DNA of 64,000 nt, from assembly GCF_014931715.1 (NCBI RefSeq), contig NZ_CP063164.1, positions 434,001-498,000 on the forward strand, written 5' to 3'. The notes under the pieces were generated by a model. It did not search any database. It was not told where the DNA came from and saw only the letters and a list, made by a program, of their open reading frames with translations. Position 1 is the first letter of the stretch, and every line of letters begins with the position of its first letter. Of the stretch, positions 54,866-63,217 are shown in pieces. A program made the translations under genes and the position numbers. This DNA is from Sulfurovum indicum. GTDB lineage: Bacteria; Campylobacterota; Campylobacteria; Campylobacterales; Sulfurovaceae.

Positions 54866-55930
54866 GTGACAATAAATATGACAAAACGCATGTCAATAGA
54901 CGAAGCAGTAGAGCTTATAGAAAATGCAGACTTGAAAACTCTGGGCAGGATGGCACTGGAGAAGAAGCGTGAACTGCATCCCAAAAAAGTAACCACATTT
55001 GTGGTAGACCGAAATATCAACTATACCAATATCTGCTGGGTGGACTGCAAGTTCTGTGCTTTCTATACACATGAGAAAAAAGAGGATGCCTATATTCTCT
55101 CTTTTGATGAGATCGATCAGAAGATCGAAGAGCTGCTTGCCATCGGCGGAACACAGATACTTTTTCAGGGAGGAGTACACCCCAAGCTTGAAATAGAGTG
55201 GTATGAAGAGCTGGTGGAGCATATCCATAACAAATATCCGCAGGTAACTATCCACGGTTTCTCGGCGATAGAGATAGACTATATTGCCCGTCGTTCCAGC
55301 CTGGGCATTTCAGAAGTACTTGCCCGTCTCAAAGCAAAAGGGCTCAGTTCAATTCCCGGGGCTGGTGCTGAGATACTCTCAGACAGGGTACGTGATATTA
55401 TTGCCCCCAAGAAACTTGATAAAGATACATGGCTTGAAGTACATAGAGAGGCACATAAACTGGGCATAAAGTCGACGGCAACGATGATGTATGGAACAGT
55501 AGAGACCACACGGGAGATCGTTGAGCACTGGGATTATATACGTCAGCTTCAGGATGAGACAGGCGGATTCAGAGCATTCATTATGTGGTCATACCAGAGT
55601 GATAACACACAGCTTAAGCGTGAACTGCCGACCATTACCAAAACAACTTCCAATCAATATCTACGCTATCTGGCAGTAGCAAGACTCTTTTTGGATAATG
55701 TTCCCAATATTCAGAGTTCATGGGTGACACAGGGAAGTTATATCGGGCAGATGGCGCTGCTTTTTGGTGCGAATGATCTTGGTTCTACAATGATGGAAGA
55801 GAATGTAGTCTCAGCTGCAGGAGCAAAGAACCAAATGAACCAGGAAGAGATGATACGCCTTATTAAAGATATTGGTGAGAATCCGGCAAAGAGGAATACG
55901 GCGTATGAGATACTTGAGCGTTACTATTAA
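54866..55930 (+). CDS. mqnC: Cyclic dehypoxanthinyl futalosine synthase
   Basis: Radical-SAM enzyme of the futalosine pathway to menaquinone, cyclising dehypoxanthinyl futalosine. The 354 residues show the radical-SAM cluster CWVDCKFC (C57, C61, C64) after TNI, the SAM-binding GGTQILFQGG, HGFSAIEIDY, and QSSWVTQGSYIG, where MqnC differs from MqnE. GTG start with GGAG 7 bases ahead, within a hairpin. Menaquinone made this way fits Campylobacterota, which lack the classical Men route. MqnE is the main alternative; the absence of an N-terminal extension favours MqnC. Confidence 0.88.
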   Translation: MTINMTKRMSIDEAVELIENADLKTLGRMALEKKRELHPKKVTTFVVDRNINYTNICWVDCKFCAFYTHEKKEDAYILSFDEIDQKIEELLAIGGTQILFQGGVHPKLEIEWYEELVEHIHNKYPQVTIHGFSAIEIDYIARRSSLGISEVLARLKAKGLSSIPGAGAEILSDRVRDIIAPKKLDKDTWLEVHREAHKLGIKSTATMMYGTVETTREIVEHWDYIRQLQDETGGFRAFIMWSYQSDNTQLKRELPTITKTTSNQYLRYLAVARLFLDNVPNIQSSWVTQGSYIGQMALLFGANDLGSTMMEENVVSAAGAKNQMNQEEMIRLIKDIGENPAKRNTAYEILERYY

Positions 55931-55940
55931 CGCTCAAAAT

Positions 55941-55967
55941 GAATCATTAATAGTGAATAATGAATAG
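55941..55967. repeat. Heptamer array (GTGAATA)
   Basis: Degenerate units GAATCAT TAATAGT GAATAAT GAATAG, left side of a composite element downstream of mqnC. Confidence 0.6.
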
Positions 55968-55973
55968 CTGATG

Positions 55974-56054
55974 TATGCGGTGCAGTGGTTCCGTTTTTTA
56001 TCATATGGAGGTAAATATGAATGTAATTTTAATGAAAGCATTTCAACGAAATGC
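55974..56054. repeat. Hairpin core of the mqnC-M16 composite element
   Basis: Begins GTATGCGG and ends with GCATTT-CAACG-AAATGC (56038-56054). Position and spacing match the cores at 42292 and 54728. Confidence 0.6.
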
Positions 56055-56062
56055 AAACCGAT

Positions 56063-56094
56063 ACTATTCACTATTCACTATTCACTATTCACTA
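56063..56094. repeat. Heptamer array (ACTATTC)
   Basis: ACTATTC ACTATTC ACTATTC ACTATTC ACTA, four perfect 7-bp units, in the opposite sense to the array at 55941. Confidence 0.9.
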
Positions 56095-56136
56095 AAAAAT
56101 ATCATCGCAATGATATTTTTACTACAAGGATTATTA

Positions 56137-57375
56137 ATGGCAGAGACCGTTACAAAAATAGATTATAAAGATGCACATATACCGGTTATTTTTGAAACTG
56201 GGAACTTTGTACCTATCGTCTCCATGCAGCTGGTCTTTACCAATGCAGGACATTTAAGCAACATCAAGGATGGACAGGCGGACCTGGCTGCAAAACTTCT
56301 TAATGAGGGAACGAAAAAGGATGGGGCAGTCGGTTTTGCTGAAAAGCTCGATGCACATGCCATCGAGCTCGGCTCCCATGTAGGACGTGAGAGTTTTGTC
56401 ATTGAACTCTCTGCACTCAAGAGTGAATTTGCTTATGGTGTAGAAAGACTCAAAGAGCTTTTGAAGGATCCAAATTTTACACAGGAAGCGCTTGAACAAG
56501 TCAAACGCCAGAAACTTGGATGGCTTAAGCAAAAGGAGAGTGATTTTGACTATATAGCCGGTACGACCCTTCGCCAGATTCTTTTTAAGGATACACCGCT
56601 GGCACGTCCGTATAACGGGACCTTGAAGAGTGTACAGGGAATGACACTGGAAGAGATTGAATATTTTGTCAAGACTCGTTTGGGGTATAACAATATGATC
56701 GCTGTAGTGGGGGGCGATATTACGTTTGAGGAGGCACAAAAATACCTTGATGAGATCCTCCCTCTGTTACCCAAAGTACAGACCGAACCCATAGAATCGC
56801 TTAGAGCATCAGACAAAAATGAGACAAAACTGGTCGAGAAAGAGACACAGCAGGCCTATATCTATTTCGGAGCACCGTTTGACTACTCCTACAAGGAGAA
56901 GGAGCAGTACAAAGCGAAGATCGCTGAGTATCTGCTTGGCGGGGCAGGATTTGGAAGCCGTCTTATGGAAGAACTGCGTGTGAAGCGTGGATTGACATAT
57001 GGGGCATACGCAGCACTGAGACGTGCGAAATACGCATCTTATCTGAGTGGTTATCTGCAAACCAAGCTCTCTACCCAGGATGAAGCGGTGGAACTGGTCA
57101 GGAAGGTTGTCAGTGACTTTGTTGATAAAGGGATCACACAGGAAGAGCTGACTGCGGCGAAAAAGTTTTTGGTAGGAAGTGAACCTCTGCGCACAGAAAC
57201 ACTTTCCCAAAGACTCAGTCGGGCATATAATGAATATTACTATGAGAGACCACTTGGTTTCAGTAAAGAGCAGTTGCAAAAGATAGAGTCCGTAACATTA
57301 GAGGAGATAAATACCTTTATTCGATCTCATCCGGAACTAAAAGATCTTTCGTTTGCGATTGTGACGAAAAAATAA
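56137..57375 (+). CDS. M16-family peptidase homologue lacking the zinc motif
   Basis: A 412-residue protein with the two-domain M16 fold: N-terminal IPVIFETGNFVPIVSMQLVF and a second domain with GSRLMEELRVKRGLTYGAYA, the conserved C-terminal R/Y pair. Where active members carry HxxEH it reads ADLAAKLLNEGTKK, so no zinc site. It is probably a non-catalytic partner (like the mitochondrial processing peptidase alpha subunit) or a chaperone-like protein. I chose the ATG at 56137, with AAGGA 7 bases ahead; longer in-frame starts (55975, 56110) read through heptamer repeats. Confidence 0.82.
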   Translation: MAETVTKIDYKDAHIPVIFETGNFVPIVSMQLVFTNAGHLSNIKDGQADLAAKLLNEGTKKDGAVGFAEKLDAHAIELGSHVGRESFVIELSALKSEFAYGVERLKELLKDPNFTQEALEQVKRQKLGWLKQKESDFDYIAGTTLRQILFKDTPLARPYNGTLKSVQGMTLEEIEYFVKTRLGYNNMIAVVGGDITFEEAQKYLDEILPLLPKVQTEPIESLRASDKNETKLVEKETQQAYIYFGAPFDYSYKEKEQYKAKIAEYLLGGAGFGSRLMEELRVKRGLTYGAYAALRRAKYASYLSGYLQTKLSTQDEAVELVRKVVSDFVDKGITQEELTAAKKFLVGSEPLRTETLSQRLSRAYNEYYYERPLGFSKEQLQKIESVTLEEINTFIRSHPELKDLSFAIVTKK

Positions 57376-57381
57376 TATACC

Positions 57382-57478
57382 TATCTGTAGGGGCAACCCT
57401 TGTGGTTGCCCTTTTAAGCAGAAGCTTCAAATATTTTCATAGGTTAAAGATCGATCACAAGAGCTGCCCCTACAGATA
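57382..57478. repeat. GTAGGGGC-type inverted repeat, copy 2
   Basis: Left arm 57382-57411 (TATCTGTAGGGGCAACCC and on to GGTTGCCC) and right arm 57453-57478 (inverted, ending GCCCCTACAGATA). The left arm itself forms GGGCAACC-CTTGT-GGTTGCCC. It lies just downstream of the M16 gene, as copy 1 does after serS. Confidence 0.75.
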
Positions 57479-57526
57479 AAATATGACAATATGACATTTT
57501 TTCTTTTGTTTCTCTCCCACCTTCGT

Positions 57527-57532
57527 TATAAT
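57527..57532 (+). promoter_or_regulatory. recG -10 box
   Basis: TATAAT in CGTTATAATCATTG, 83 bases upstream of recG. Confidence 0.45.
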
Positions 57533-57615
57533 CATTGCATAGAAGAAAGCATTTTAATACAATATATACTGGAATTACTAATTTCCCGAGTTATGCATTT
57601 CGAACGGAGTGAGAC

Positions 57616-59427
57616 ATGGAAGAGGCGAAACAGCTGTTCAAAAAACTAAAGATATACTCTTTGCTTGATCTGGCACTTATTGTTCCCTCTTCCTATAGGG
57701 ACACTTCACTCTCTGAAGTACTGGAGATTGGCAAGTCCGCCACTCTGGAAGCAAAGGTCATTGAGAGCAGTGTCAATAACGGTAAACTGCGTGTCAATTT
57801 TATACTGCCGCGTTTCAACAACCGCCGTCTCTCTTCCATTTTTTTTCGTACAACACCCTACCACTATAAGCTCTTTGAGGCCGGGACCTCTCATGTCATA
57901 CAGGGAAGGCTGGAAGAGTACAGGGGATATCTGCAGATCTCTCAGCCCCGTTCCATCAAGAAGGTGGGAATGGTAACTCCCAAATACAAAACTGTACTTA
58001 AAGAGAGTGAGATACGCTCACTGATCGAACGCTATATCAGCGAGAAAAATCTCTTTTCCGAAGGGCTGGACTCGAAAGAGGTGGCAGCCCTGATGCAGAT
58101 CCATTTTCCCAATAAGATGGAGGATGTCTATGAGAACGGTAGTCTGAAACCGGAGTTCATCAGCATACTGAAATTTGTCGAGGCCTATAATCATCTGAAA
58201 AAGCTTAGAGGGAAAAGGGTTGACTTTCCTGCCCTGTATGCATTGAAAGGTGACACTGCTCCCTTTGTTGAAAGTTTGCCGTTTATGCTTACATCTCAAC
58301 AGCAGCAGGTTATAGCTGATATAAGGGAAGATCTGGCACGTACTGACAAGGCTGCCAAACGAATGGTCGTAGGGGATGTAGGATCTGGAAAAACGATGGT
58401 TATTTTAGCTTCAGTGATGATGGCACTTCCATACAAGAGTATTTTAATGGCGCCAACCTCTTTGTTGGCACTGCAGCTTTATGAAGAAGCAGGTAAATAC
58501 CTGCCGGCAAGTGTCAGGGTATCTCTGGTAATACAGGGGTATGATGACGGAAGTTATCGGGAAGCAGATTTTATTATTGGTACACATGCACTGCTTTACA
58601 AAGAGGATCTGCCTGAGGCAGCACTTGTAATGGTGGATGAACAGCACCGTTTCGGTACCAGGCAGAGGCAGATGCTTGAAACTCTGGTGAGTAAAGAAGA
58701 GAGAAAACCGCACTATATTCAGTTTTCTGCCACACCGATACCAAGAACACAGGCCATGATGGAGTCTGAGCTTCTTGATGTCTCCCTTATTACAACGACT
58801 CCTTTTGAGAGAGAAGTACTGACTCAAACGATAGGCAGAGAGGACTTCCCTGAGCTTATGAGACATATTAAAGATGAGGTTTCCAAAAATCACCAGGTGC
58901 TCATTATCTATCCACTTGTGGAAGAGAGTACAGAGGTACCCTATCAGTCACTTGATGAGAGCAGGGGATTTTGGGAGGAGCGTTTTGAGAACGTTTATGT
59001 TACACACGGTAAAGACAAGTTAAAAGAGGATGTATTGCTTGAGTTTAGAGAAAAAGGAGATATACTGCTTGCTACAACTGTAGTAGAAGTAGGTATCTCT
59101 TTACCAAGACTTACCCTTATTGTGATTGTAGGCGCAGAAAGGCTTGGTTTGGCAACACTGCATCAATTGAGAGGGAGGGTAGGGCGTAATGGATTGAAAA
59201 GCTGGTGCTATCTCTTTTCTAATACACCACAAAGTGATCGACTCTATAAGTTCTGTGAAACGACCAATGGTTTTGATATTGCCAAACTTGATTTGAAGTT
59301 CAGAGACAGCGGTGATATTATAGATGGCACTATTCAGAGTGGACAGCGCTTCAAGTGGCTGGATATGGCCGAAGATGAGCATGTCATTGAACAAGCAAAG
59401 ATCAGATTGGAGTGTATTGTCTCATGA
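57616..59427 (+). CDS. recG: ATP-dependent DNA helicase RecG
   Basis: Remodels stalled forks and branched DNA. The 603 residues are shorter than the ~690 of E. coli RecG, as in other Campylobacterota: a reduced wedge/OB region (about 40-125), Walker A GDVGSGKT (253-260), GTHALL, the DExH box as DEQH (about 338), SATPIPRT, and motif VI QLRGRVGRNG. The shortened N-terminus is probably normal for the group. AAC-GGAG lies 6-7 bases before the ATG. A MITE-like element follows 20 bases after the stop. Confidence 0.95.
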   Translation: MEEAKQLFKKLKIYSLLDLALIVPSSYRDTSLSEVLEIGKSATLEAKVIESSVNNGKLRVNFILPRFNNRRLSSIFFRTTPYHYKLFEAGTSHVIQGRLEEYRGYLQISQPRSIKKVGMVTPKYKTVLKESEIRSLIERYISEKNLFSEGLDSKEVAALMQIHFPNKMEDVYENGSLKPEFISILKFVEAYNHLKKLRGKRVDFPALYALKGDTAPFVESLPFMLTSQQQQVIADIREDLARTDKAAKRMVVGDVGSGKTMVILASVMMALPYKSILMAPTSLLALQLYEEAGKYLPASVRVSLVIQGYDDGSYREADFIIGTHALLYKEDLPEAALVMVDEQHRFGTRQRQMLETLVSKEERKPHYIQFSATPIPRTQAMMESELLDVSLITTTPFEREVLTQTIGREDFPELMRHIKDEVSKNHQVLIIYPLVEESTEVPYQSLDESRGFWEERFENVYVTHGKDKLKEDVLLEFREKGDILLATTVVEVGISLPRLTLIVIVGAERLGLATLHQLRGRVGRNGLKSWCYLFSNTPQSDRLYKFCETTNGFDIAKLDLKFRDSGDIIDGTIQSGQRFKWLDMAEDEHVIEQAKIRLECIVS

Positions 59428-59446
59428 TCTGGAAAGATTTTCATTT

Positions 59447-59719
59447 TATTACCGCACCAACTAAATACCCCAAACTTTGAGAGAGCGAGACGAGGCAAGA
59501 TGTGCGTGAAAAAATCTGAAGGACTACCCGTAGGTAATTCAAAGATTTTTTTGCGTGCAGGTTGTCTCGTATCGTTCTCCCCGAAGGGTGCAGCACTTTC
59601 GCCCACATACGGCGTTAGATTTTCTTGAATTAGCCTCCGGCTAGTCCTGCGAAAATCTGCCTTGTCTGTGAACGAAATTGCAGCATCAAAGATTGAGGTA
59701 TTTAGTTGGTGCGGTAATA
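59447..59719. mobile_element. MITE-like element with long terminal inverted repeats
   Basis: The ends TTACCGCACCAACTAAATAC... (from 59449) and ...GTATTTAGTTGGTGCGGTAA (to 59717) are inverted copies that extend inward to TTTGA/TCAAA with 2 mismatches. TA flanks both sides (59447-59448 and 59718-59719), as for IS630/mariner-type target duplication. Inside are two imperfect hairpins, one centred on CTACC-CG-TAGG (about 59518) and one on TAGCC-TCC-GGCTA (about 59635). No transposase is encoded, so it would depend on an element elsewhere. Confidence 0.7.
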
Positions 59720-59824
59720 TCGGTTGGCAGTTATAGAACATGATACAGTATCAGATGATAAATTGATTGTTTATATGGTGGAAATTTAAGATTTGGAAGA
59801 AGTATGTAAAAAGTAAGTTCAAAA

Positions 59825-59852
59825 CGCTCAGCGCTAAACGCTGAACGCTCTG
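59825..59852. repeat. Heptamer array (CGCTCAG)
   Basis: CGCTCAG CGCTAAA CGCTGAA CGCTCTG, four 7-bp units ending just before the hpf stop codon region at 59854. Confidence 0.8.
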
Positions 59853-59853
59853 A

Positions 59854-60387
59854 TTAATAGAGTCCGAATTTACCATCGGCTCTTTTGTACATGACACGCA
59901 TATTGCCGTCATAGTCATTAAAAACGATGAACTGGCGTTTTTTCTCTGCTTTGAGTGCTTCGATCGCTTCGTCAAAGTCAAGCGGCTTGTGAAGCTCCAG
60001 GTCCATTGGTACGATCTCTATATCCTCTGTTTCGATCTCGGTAACAGCTTCTGCTTCAACTCCAAGATCGGCAAAACTCATGATCCTATGATTTTTGATC
60101 TTGTCAGCATGACGTCTAAGTGCTTTCTTGACACGTTCTGCTCCAAGATCGAGTGCTGCATAGACATCTTTGTTGTGTTCAGTGATCACAATGGTGTTTT
60201 TGTCTTTGAGATTCACCAAAAATTCTACACTAAAGCCTTTTTTCCCATTCTTTTCATCGGCTGAAATGACTACATTCCCGGATATGATATCAAGATTATA
60301 TTTGTTAAATCCATCCAATAGTGCCTCTGCATACGCTTTGATGGCATCAGTCAGCTCGAAATGTCGTCCTGTTATACTTTTATTCAT
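59854..60387 (-). CDS. hpf: Ribosome hibernation-promoting factor (long form)
   Basis: Binds and dimerises 70S ribosomes in stationary phase. The 177 residues have the N-terminal HPF/YfiA domain (1-95, SITGRHFELTDAIKAYAEALL, VVISADEKNGKKGFSVE) and the C-terminal dimerisation domain (about 120-177, ending with KRQFIVFNDYDGNMRVMYKR), making it the long form. AAGGAT lies 8 bases before the ATG. It lies 91 bases after the last pilin-like gene, with a strong hairpin between. Confidence 0.93.
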   Translation of the reverse strand: MNKSITGRHFELTDAIKAYAEALLDGFNKYNLDIISGNVVISADEKNGKKGFSVEFLVNLKDKNTIVITEHNKDVYAALDLGAERVKKALRRHADKIKNHRIMSFADLGVEAEAVTEIETEDIEIVPMDLELHKPLDFDEAIEALKAEKKRQFIVFNDYDGNMRVMYKRADGKFGLY

Positions 60388-60406
60388 GATTGATCCTTAG
60401 TGTTGG

Positions 60407-60438
60407 AGTATAAAGAAAGCTTTGCCTTTCTTTATACT
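60407..60438 (-). terminator. 13-bp hairpin between pilin operon and hpf
   Basis: AGTATAAAGAAAG-CTTTGC-CTTTCTTTATACT, a perfect 13-bp stem with a 6-base loop. It likely ends the pilin transcript on the minus strand; no U tract, so read-through to hpf is possible. Confidence 0.55.
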
Positions 60439-60478
60439 TAATTGTAACTTAAGAAGCTTAATAAAGGGCAATAACCTG

Positions 60479-61159
60479 TTATGAGTTTGGTTGTCCGTCA
60501 ATGTAGGCAAAGCCTGTCTCCTCAAGAATGATAATTTTAATGTCGGAGAACGAGGAAGAGGTGAACGTAATTTCGCACTGACCGTTTTTAATATATGTTT
60601 TATAGTCATCTGTTGCACCGCTGCTTCCTCCGGCAGAACTACTGGTATCCAGTATACCTCTATGCGGTCTGCCTTTGTTGTCAAAAGCAATATGCTTTGC
60701 ACTGGTATTCAGCGTTCCCTTGCAGTTATTGAAACTAACATCAGTAATACCGTATTTTTTTGTCAGAAATATTTTAGGTGACTCATCATCATCCTCTACA
60801 GCGTCACTTGTATGAAGGTATTTGCCTGTCAGCGGATCGATTGCTGATTCAATTTGGTCTATATTTCCGCCGTTATCCATATCGGAACCGATTTTATAAA
60901 TAATATTGTTCCCATACTTCTCAAAACGTATAAGCCACAATCTCTGCTGCCAGTTATTTATATCAAATCTCTGTTTGTTGTCTATCAGTGCCAGGTGTTG
61001 GGTATATCGAATAGCAGACAATATATTGTCTGCTGCTTCCTGACGAAGATCTCTTTCCATTCTTGGAATGGCAAGTGCAGCAAGTATACCAAGAATAACA
61101 ATAACAAAAACCAGTTCCAGCATTGTAAATCCGGAGTGTGATCTATAGTGTTTCATCAT
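60479..61159 (-). CDS. Prepilin-type pseudopilin (GspH/GspG-like)
   Basis: A 226-residue protein with a classic type IV prepilin N-terminus: short leader ending SG, then FTMLELVFVIVILGILAALAI (the prepilin peptidase would cut after Gly with Phe+1 and Glu+5). The C-terminal domain is beta-rich with a possible disulfide pair (N-x-C-K-G, N-G-Q-C-E). Expected in the inner membrane and then a pseudopilus or thin fibre. Its ATG overlaps the stop of the upstream gene by one base. Confidence 0.85.
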   Translation of the reverse strand: MMKHYRSHSGFTMLELVFVIVILGILAALAIPRMERDLRQEAADNILSAIRYTQHLALIDNKQRFDINNWQQRLWLIRFEKYGNNIIYKIGSDMDNGGNIDQIESAIDPLTGKYLHTSDAVEDDDESPKIFLTKKYGITDVSFNNCKGTLNTSAKHIAFDNKGRPHRGILDTSSSAGGSSGATDDYKTYIKNGQCEITFTSSSFSDIKIIILEETGFAYIDGQPNS

Positions 61160-61644
61160 TAAATCTTTTGTAATGTACGTTTGTGGTACGTAATATATTT
61201 TGCATTGTCCGGATCTGGATGATCGGGCTCTTTGTACTTCACATAGGTATCAACCACGATATTCAAAGGTGATCCCGGAGTGACCACGGTAGTGTCCAGT
61301 TGACGTATAGCAGCACAGTTTGATATTTCTGCGGTATTTCCAATGTAGGCAATACGTACATTGATTTTATATCCGGCACCATTATCCGGATCTCCTATTG
61401 TACCGTCAATATCGCTTAGACACTGCCCTGCAACACTTCTGTCATTAGTCATGACAGCCATAATAGCATATTCTGTATAGCTTTTGGCATAAAGCATTGC
61501 CTGTTCCCTTTGAAACTGTGCAGTGGTTTCGCGTGTCATTGTTGCAGAGAGATTCAAGACAAATACACTTACTGTTGACATAAGAACAATCACAACAATA
61601 GCTGTTATCATTGAAAATGCCTTTTTGTTTCGTATAGAGTTCAT
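61159..61644 (-). CDS. Minor pilin-like membrane protein
   Basis: A 161-residue protein: basic leader NSIRNKKAFSM, then a hydrophobic helix (about 11-33) that lacks the usual Glu+5, and a soluble domain. It resembles PilX/PilW-like components of type IV pilus or type II secretion systems. It overlaps both neighbours by one base (TAATG), so it is translated in series. Its short soluble domain has two cysteines (GQCLSD and ISNCAA). Confidence 0.72.
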   Translation of the reverse strand: MNSIRNKKAFSMITAIVVIVLMSTVSVFVLNLSATMTRETTAQFQREQAMLYAKSYTEYAIMAVMTNDRSVAGQCLSDIDGTIGDPDNGAGYKINVRIAYIGNTAEISNCAAIRQLDTTVVTPGSPLNIVVDTYVKYKEPDHPDPDNAKYITYHKRTLQKI

Positions 61645-62486
61645 TAGAAGACAGCCTTTTCTTTGCAGGAGGTGATATTGTAGTCCCCGCCGATCTCTTC
61701 ATCGATACACAGTTTGAAACGTATGGTCCTGCCACTTACCTTGAACTTGAATGTAGAAACATTTTTTAAAAGCAGCTGTTTGGTGTTGCCTTTGTTTGCA
61801 GCAGGTGTTGCCGGAAAATCATAATAGAGATAGAGATCCCTATTTTCTACAGACAATGCATAAGAGCTCCATGCCAGCTTGTAATGCTCTTTGACGGTTT
61901 TACTGGCAGAGGATGCCAGGTGAATAATATCACCGGTTGTATCTGATGCTACTCGGTAAGCGGTTGTATCTAAAGGAAAATAGATATAGGCATCTCCGAT
62001 AGATTTTCCGTTTGGAGAAAGGTTGCTTATAATAGTATCTGTCAAGTCCAGGCTTGACCCCTGTGTTTTAATGTGGCTGATATCAGTACTGGGATGTTCT
62101 ACATCGGCAAAGCCGCTCCATCCGGATTTTCTGTTTGTACTACTGACTATAGACTCAAAACTGTCTCCGTCATAACCGACCCATTGAATACCCTTATAGC
62201 TGTCTCCTGTACCGGAAAGAGGCAGGTTGGTACTTTCGAGTGTATCATCGCTTTTGATACGGTAAATAGTATCGGGAATGGCGTATCGCAGCCGGTTTGC
62301 TATCTGGAGGGATGCAAGCTCTGTTTTAAGTGATGCCCTGTGTTGTGCGCGCTGTATGATATAGCTTTCATATACATTTGCAATGATTTCCGCACCAATT
62401 CCGGAGACAATCCCAAGTACAACTATGGCAAAAACAAGTTCGAGTAATGTATAGGCCGGTCTGTGTACAGATGGTTTTAAATACAT
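61644..62486 (-). CDS. Prepilin-type protein (GspJ/PilW-like)
   Basis: A 280-residue protein: leader ending PA (a variant of the usual Gly at -1), then YTLLELVFAIVVLGIVSGIGAE with Glu+5, and a large beta-rich body with IVSSTNRKSGW and YIYFPLDTTAYR. It has a C-terminal cysteine pair (LCIDEE and ITSCKE). It fits a minor pseudopilin at a fibre tip. It overlaps both neighbouring genes by one base. The Ala rather than Gly at -1 is unusual but seen in some minor pilins. Confidence 0.8.
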   Translation of the reverse strand: MYLKPSVHRPAYTLLELVFAIVVLGIVSGIGAEIIANVYESYIIQRAQHRASLKTELASLQIANRLRYAIPDTIYRIKSDDTLESTNLPLSGTGDSYKGIQWVGYDGDSFESIVSSTNRKSGWSGFADVEHPSTDISHIKTQGSSLDLTDTIISNLSPNGKSIGDAYIYFPLDTTAYRVASDTTGDIIHLASSASKTVKEHYKLAWSSYALSVENRDLYLYYDFPATPAANKGNTKQLLLKNVSTFKFKVSGRTIRFKLCIDEEIGGDYNITSCKEKAVF

Positions 62487-63217
62487 TAAAATGCCTTTTT
62501 CTCAAGTTCGTATGCACCAATATTGCATACAAAAGCATGAAGAACAATGGACTTCTCAAATTCGCTTACATTGCTTGTACTTGTAAGTGTGACACTGATA
62601 TGTTTTATATTAGTACTCCCGGCATTCGTATCTGTCAGATCATTGAACGAAATTCGTCTGTCTCCGCCTGTTGTATCGTATGGTCCTGTAGTACCGGAAG
62701 GGGAATCAAGCGCATAACTGACAGAGGTGGCAACATTGATATTTTTATCAGCAACATCTGATGTGGTTACTCCTTCGTTTATCAGAGTATAGTCCCCTAT
62801 AAAATCATCTACATCATCTTCAGGAGGCTCTCCTGCTTCCATTCCCAGTTTTGAAGGTGCAGTTGCAGCTATATTGCCTGTTCCGTCTTGACGTATGAAA
62901 GATCTGGAACTCTCCTTTGGCGTACCTATGCGCCAACTGTTTTGTACTTTGTAGGAAAGATTTGTATCTCCAGTAGCAGAAACAGTAAGTATGGGGTCCA
63001 GATAACGCTCATCTGTTGTGTTTTCATCCCAGTGGTATCCCATGATCATATTGATGTGGGAGGCAGCTTCATTAATGGACTCCTGCTGCAATGCAACAAA
63101 GGAGCTCTTTGTAGCAGTGCTGATAAGCCTTGGTGCCGACATAAGCACAATCGCCATAATAAGCAGTGCAAAAATAAGCTCTATCATGGCAACAGCATCT
63201 CGTAACCTATAGCCCAT
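62486..63217 (-). CDS. Prepilin-type protein (minor pseudopilin)
   Basis: A 243-residue protein: N-terminal helix AMIELIFALLIMAIVLMSAP with Glu+5-like acidic residue, preceded by a short leader RLRDAV (cleavage after Ala-Val is unclear). The soluble domain contains many Thr/Ser/Asp and GTGNIAATAP, and ends with a Cys near the C-terminus (FVCNIGAYELEK). It starts immediately after the stop of the partial large gene and overlaps the next gene by one base, so all five are one operon. Confidence 0.78.
   Translation of the reverse strand: MGYRLRDAVAMIELIFALLIMAIVLMSAPRLISTATKSSFVALQQESINEAASHINMIMGYHWDENTTDERYLDPILTVSATGDTNLSYKVQNSWRIGTPKESSRSFIRQDGTGNIAATAPSKLGMEAGEPPEDDVDDFIGDYTLINEGVTTSDVADKNINVATSVSYALDSPSGTTGPYDTTGGDRRISFNDLTDTNAGSTNIKHISVTLTSTSNVSEFEKSIVLHAFVCNIGAYELEKKAF

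Larger units (their letters stand above)
59428..59853. other. Non-coding stretch between recG and hpf
   Basis: 426 bases without a gene, occupied by the MITE-like element (59447-59719), A/T-rich DNA and the heptamer array at 59825-59852. Confidence 0.6.

Noticed and set aside
55975-56136. Longer N-terminus for the M16 gene
   Set aside because: It would translate a heptamer array and a hairpin core. The ATG at 56137 has a proper ribosome site and begins at conserved sequence.
59447-59719. Structured RNA gene only
   Set aside because: The hairpins are strong, but the near-perfect terminal inverted repeats with TA flanks are better explained by a transposable element.
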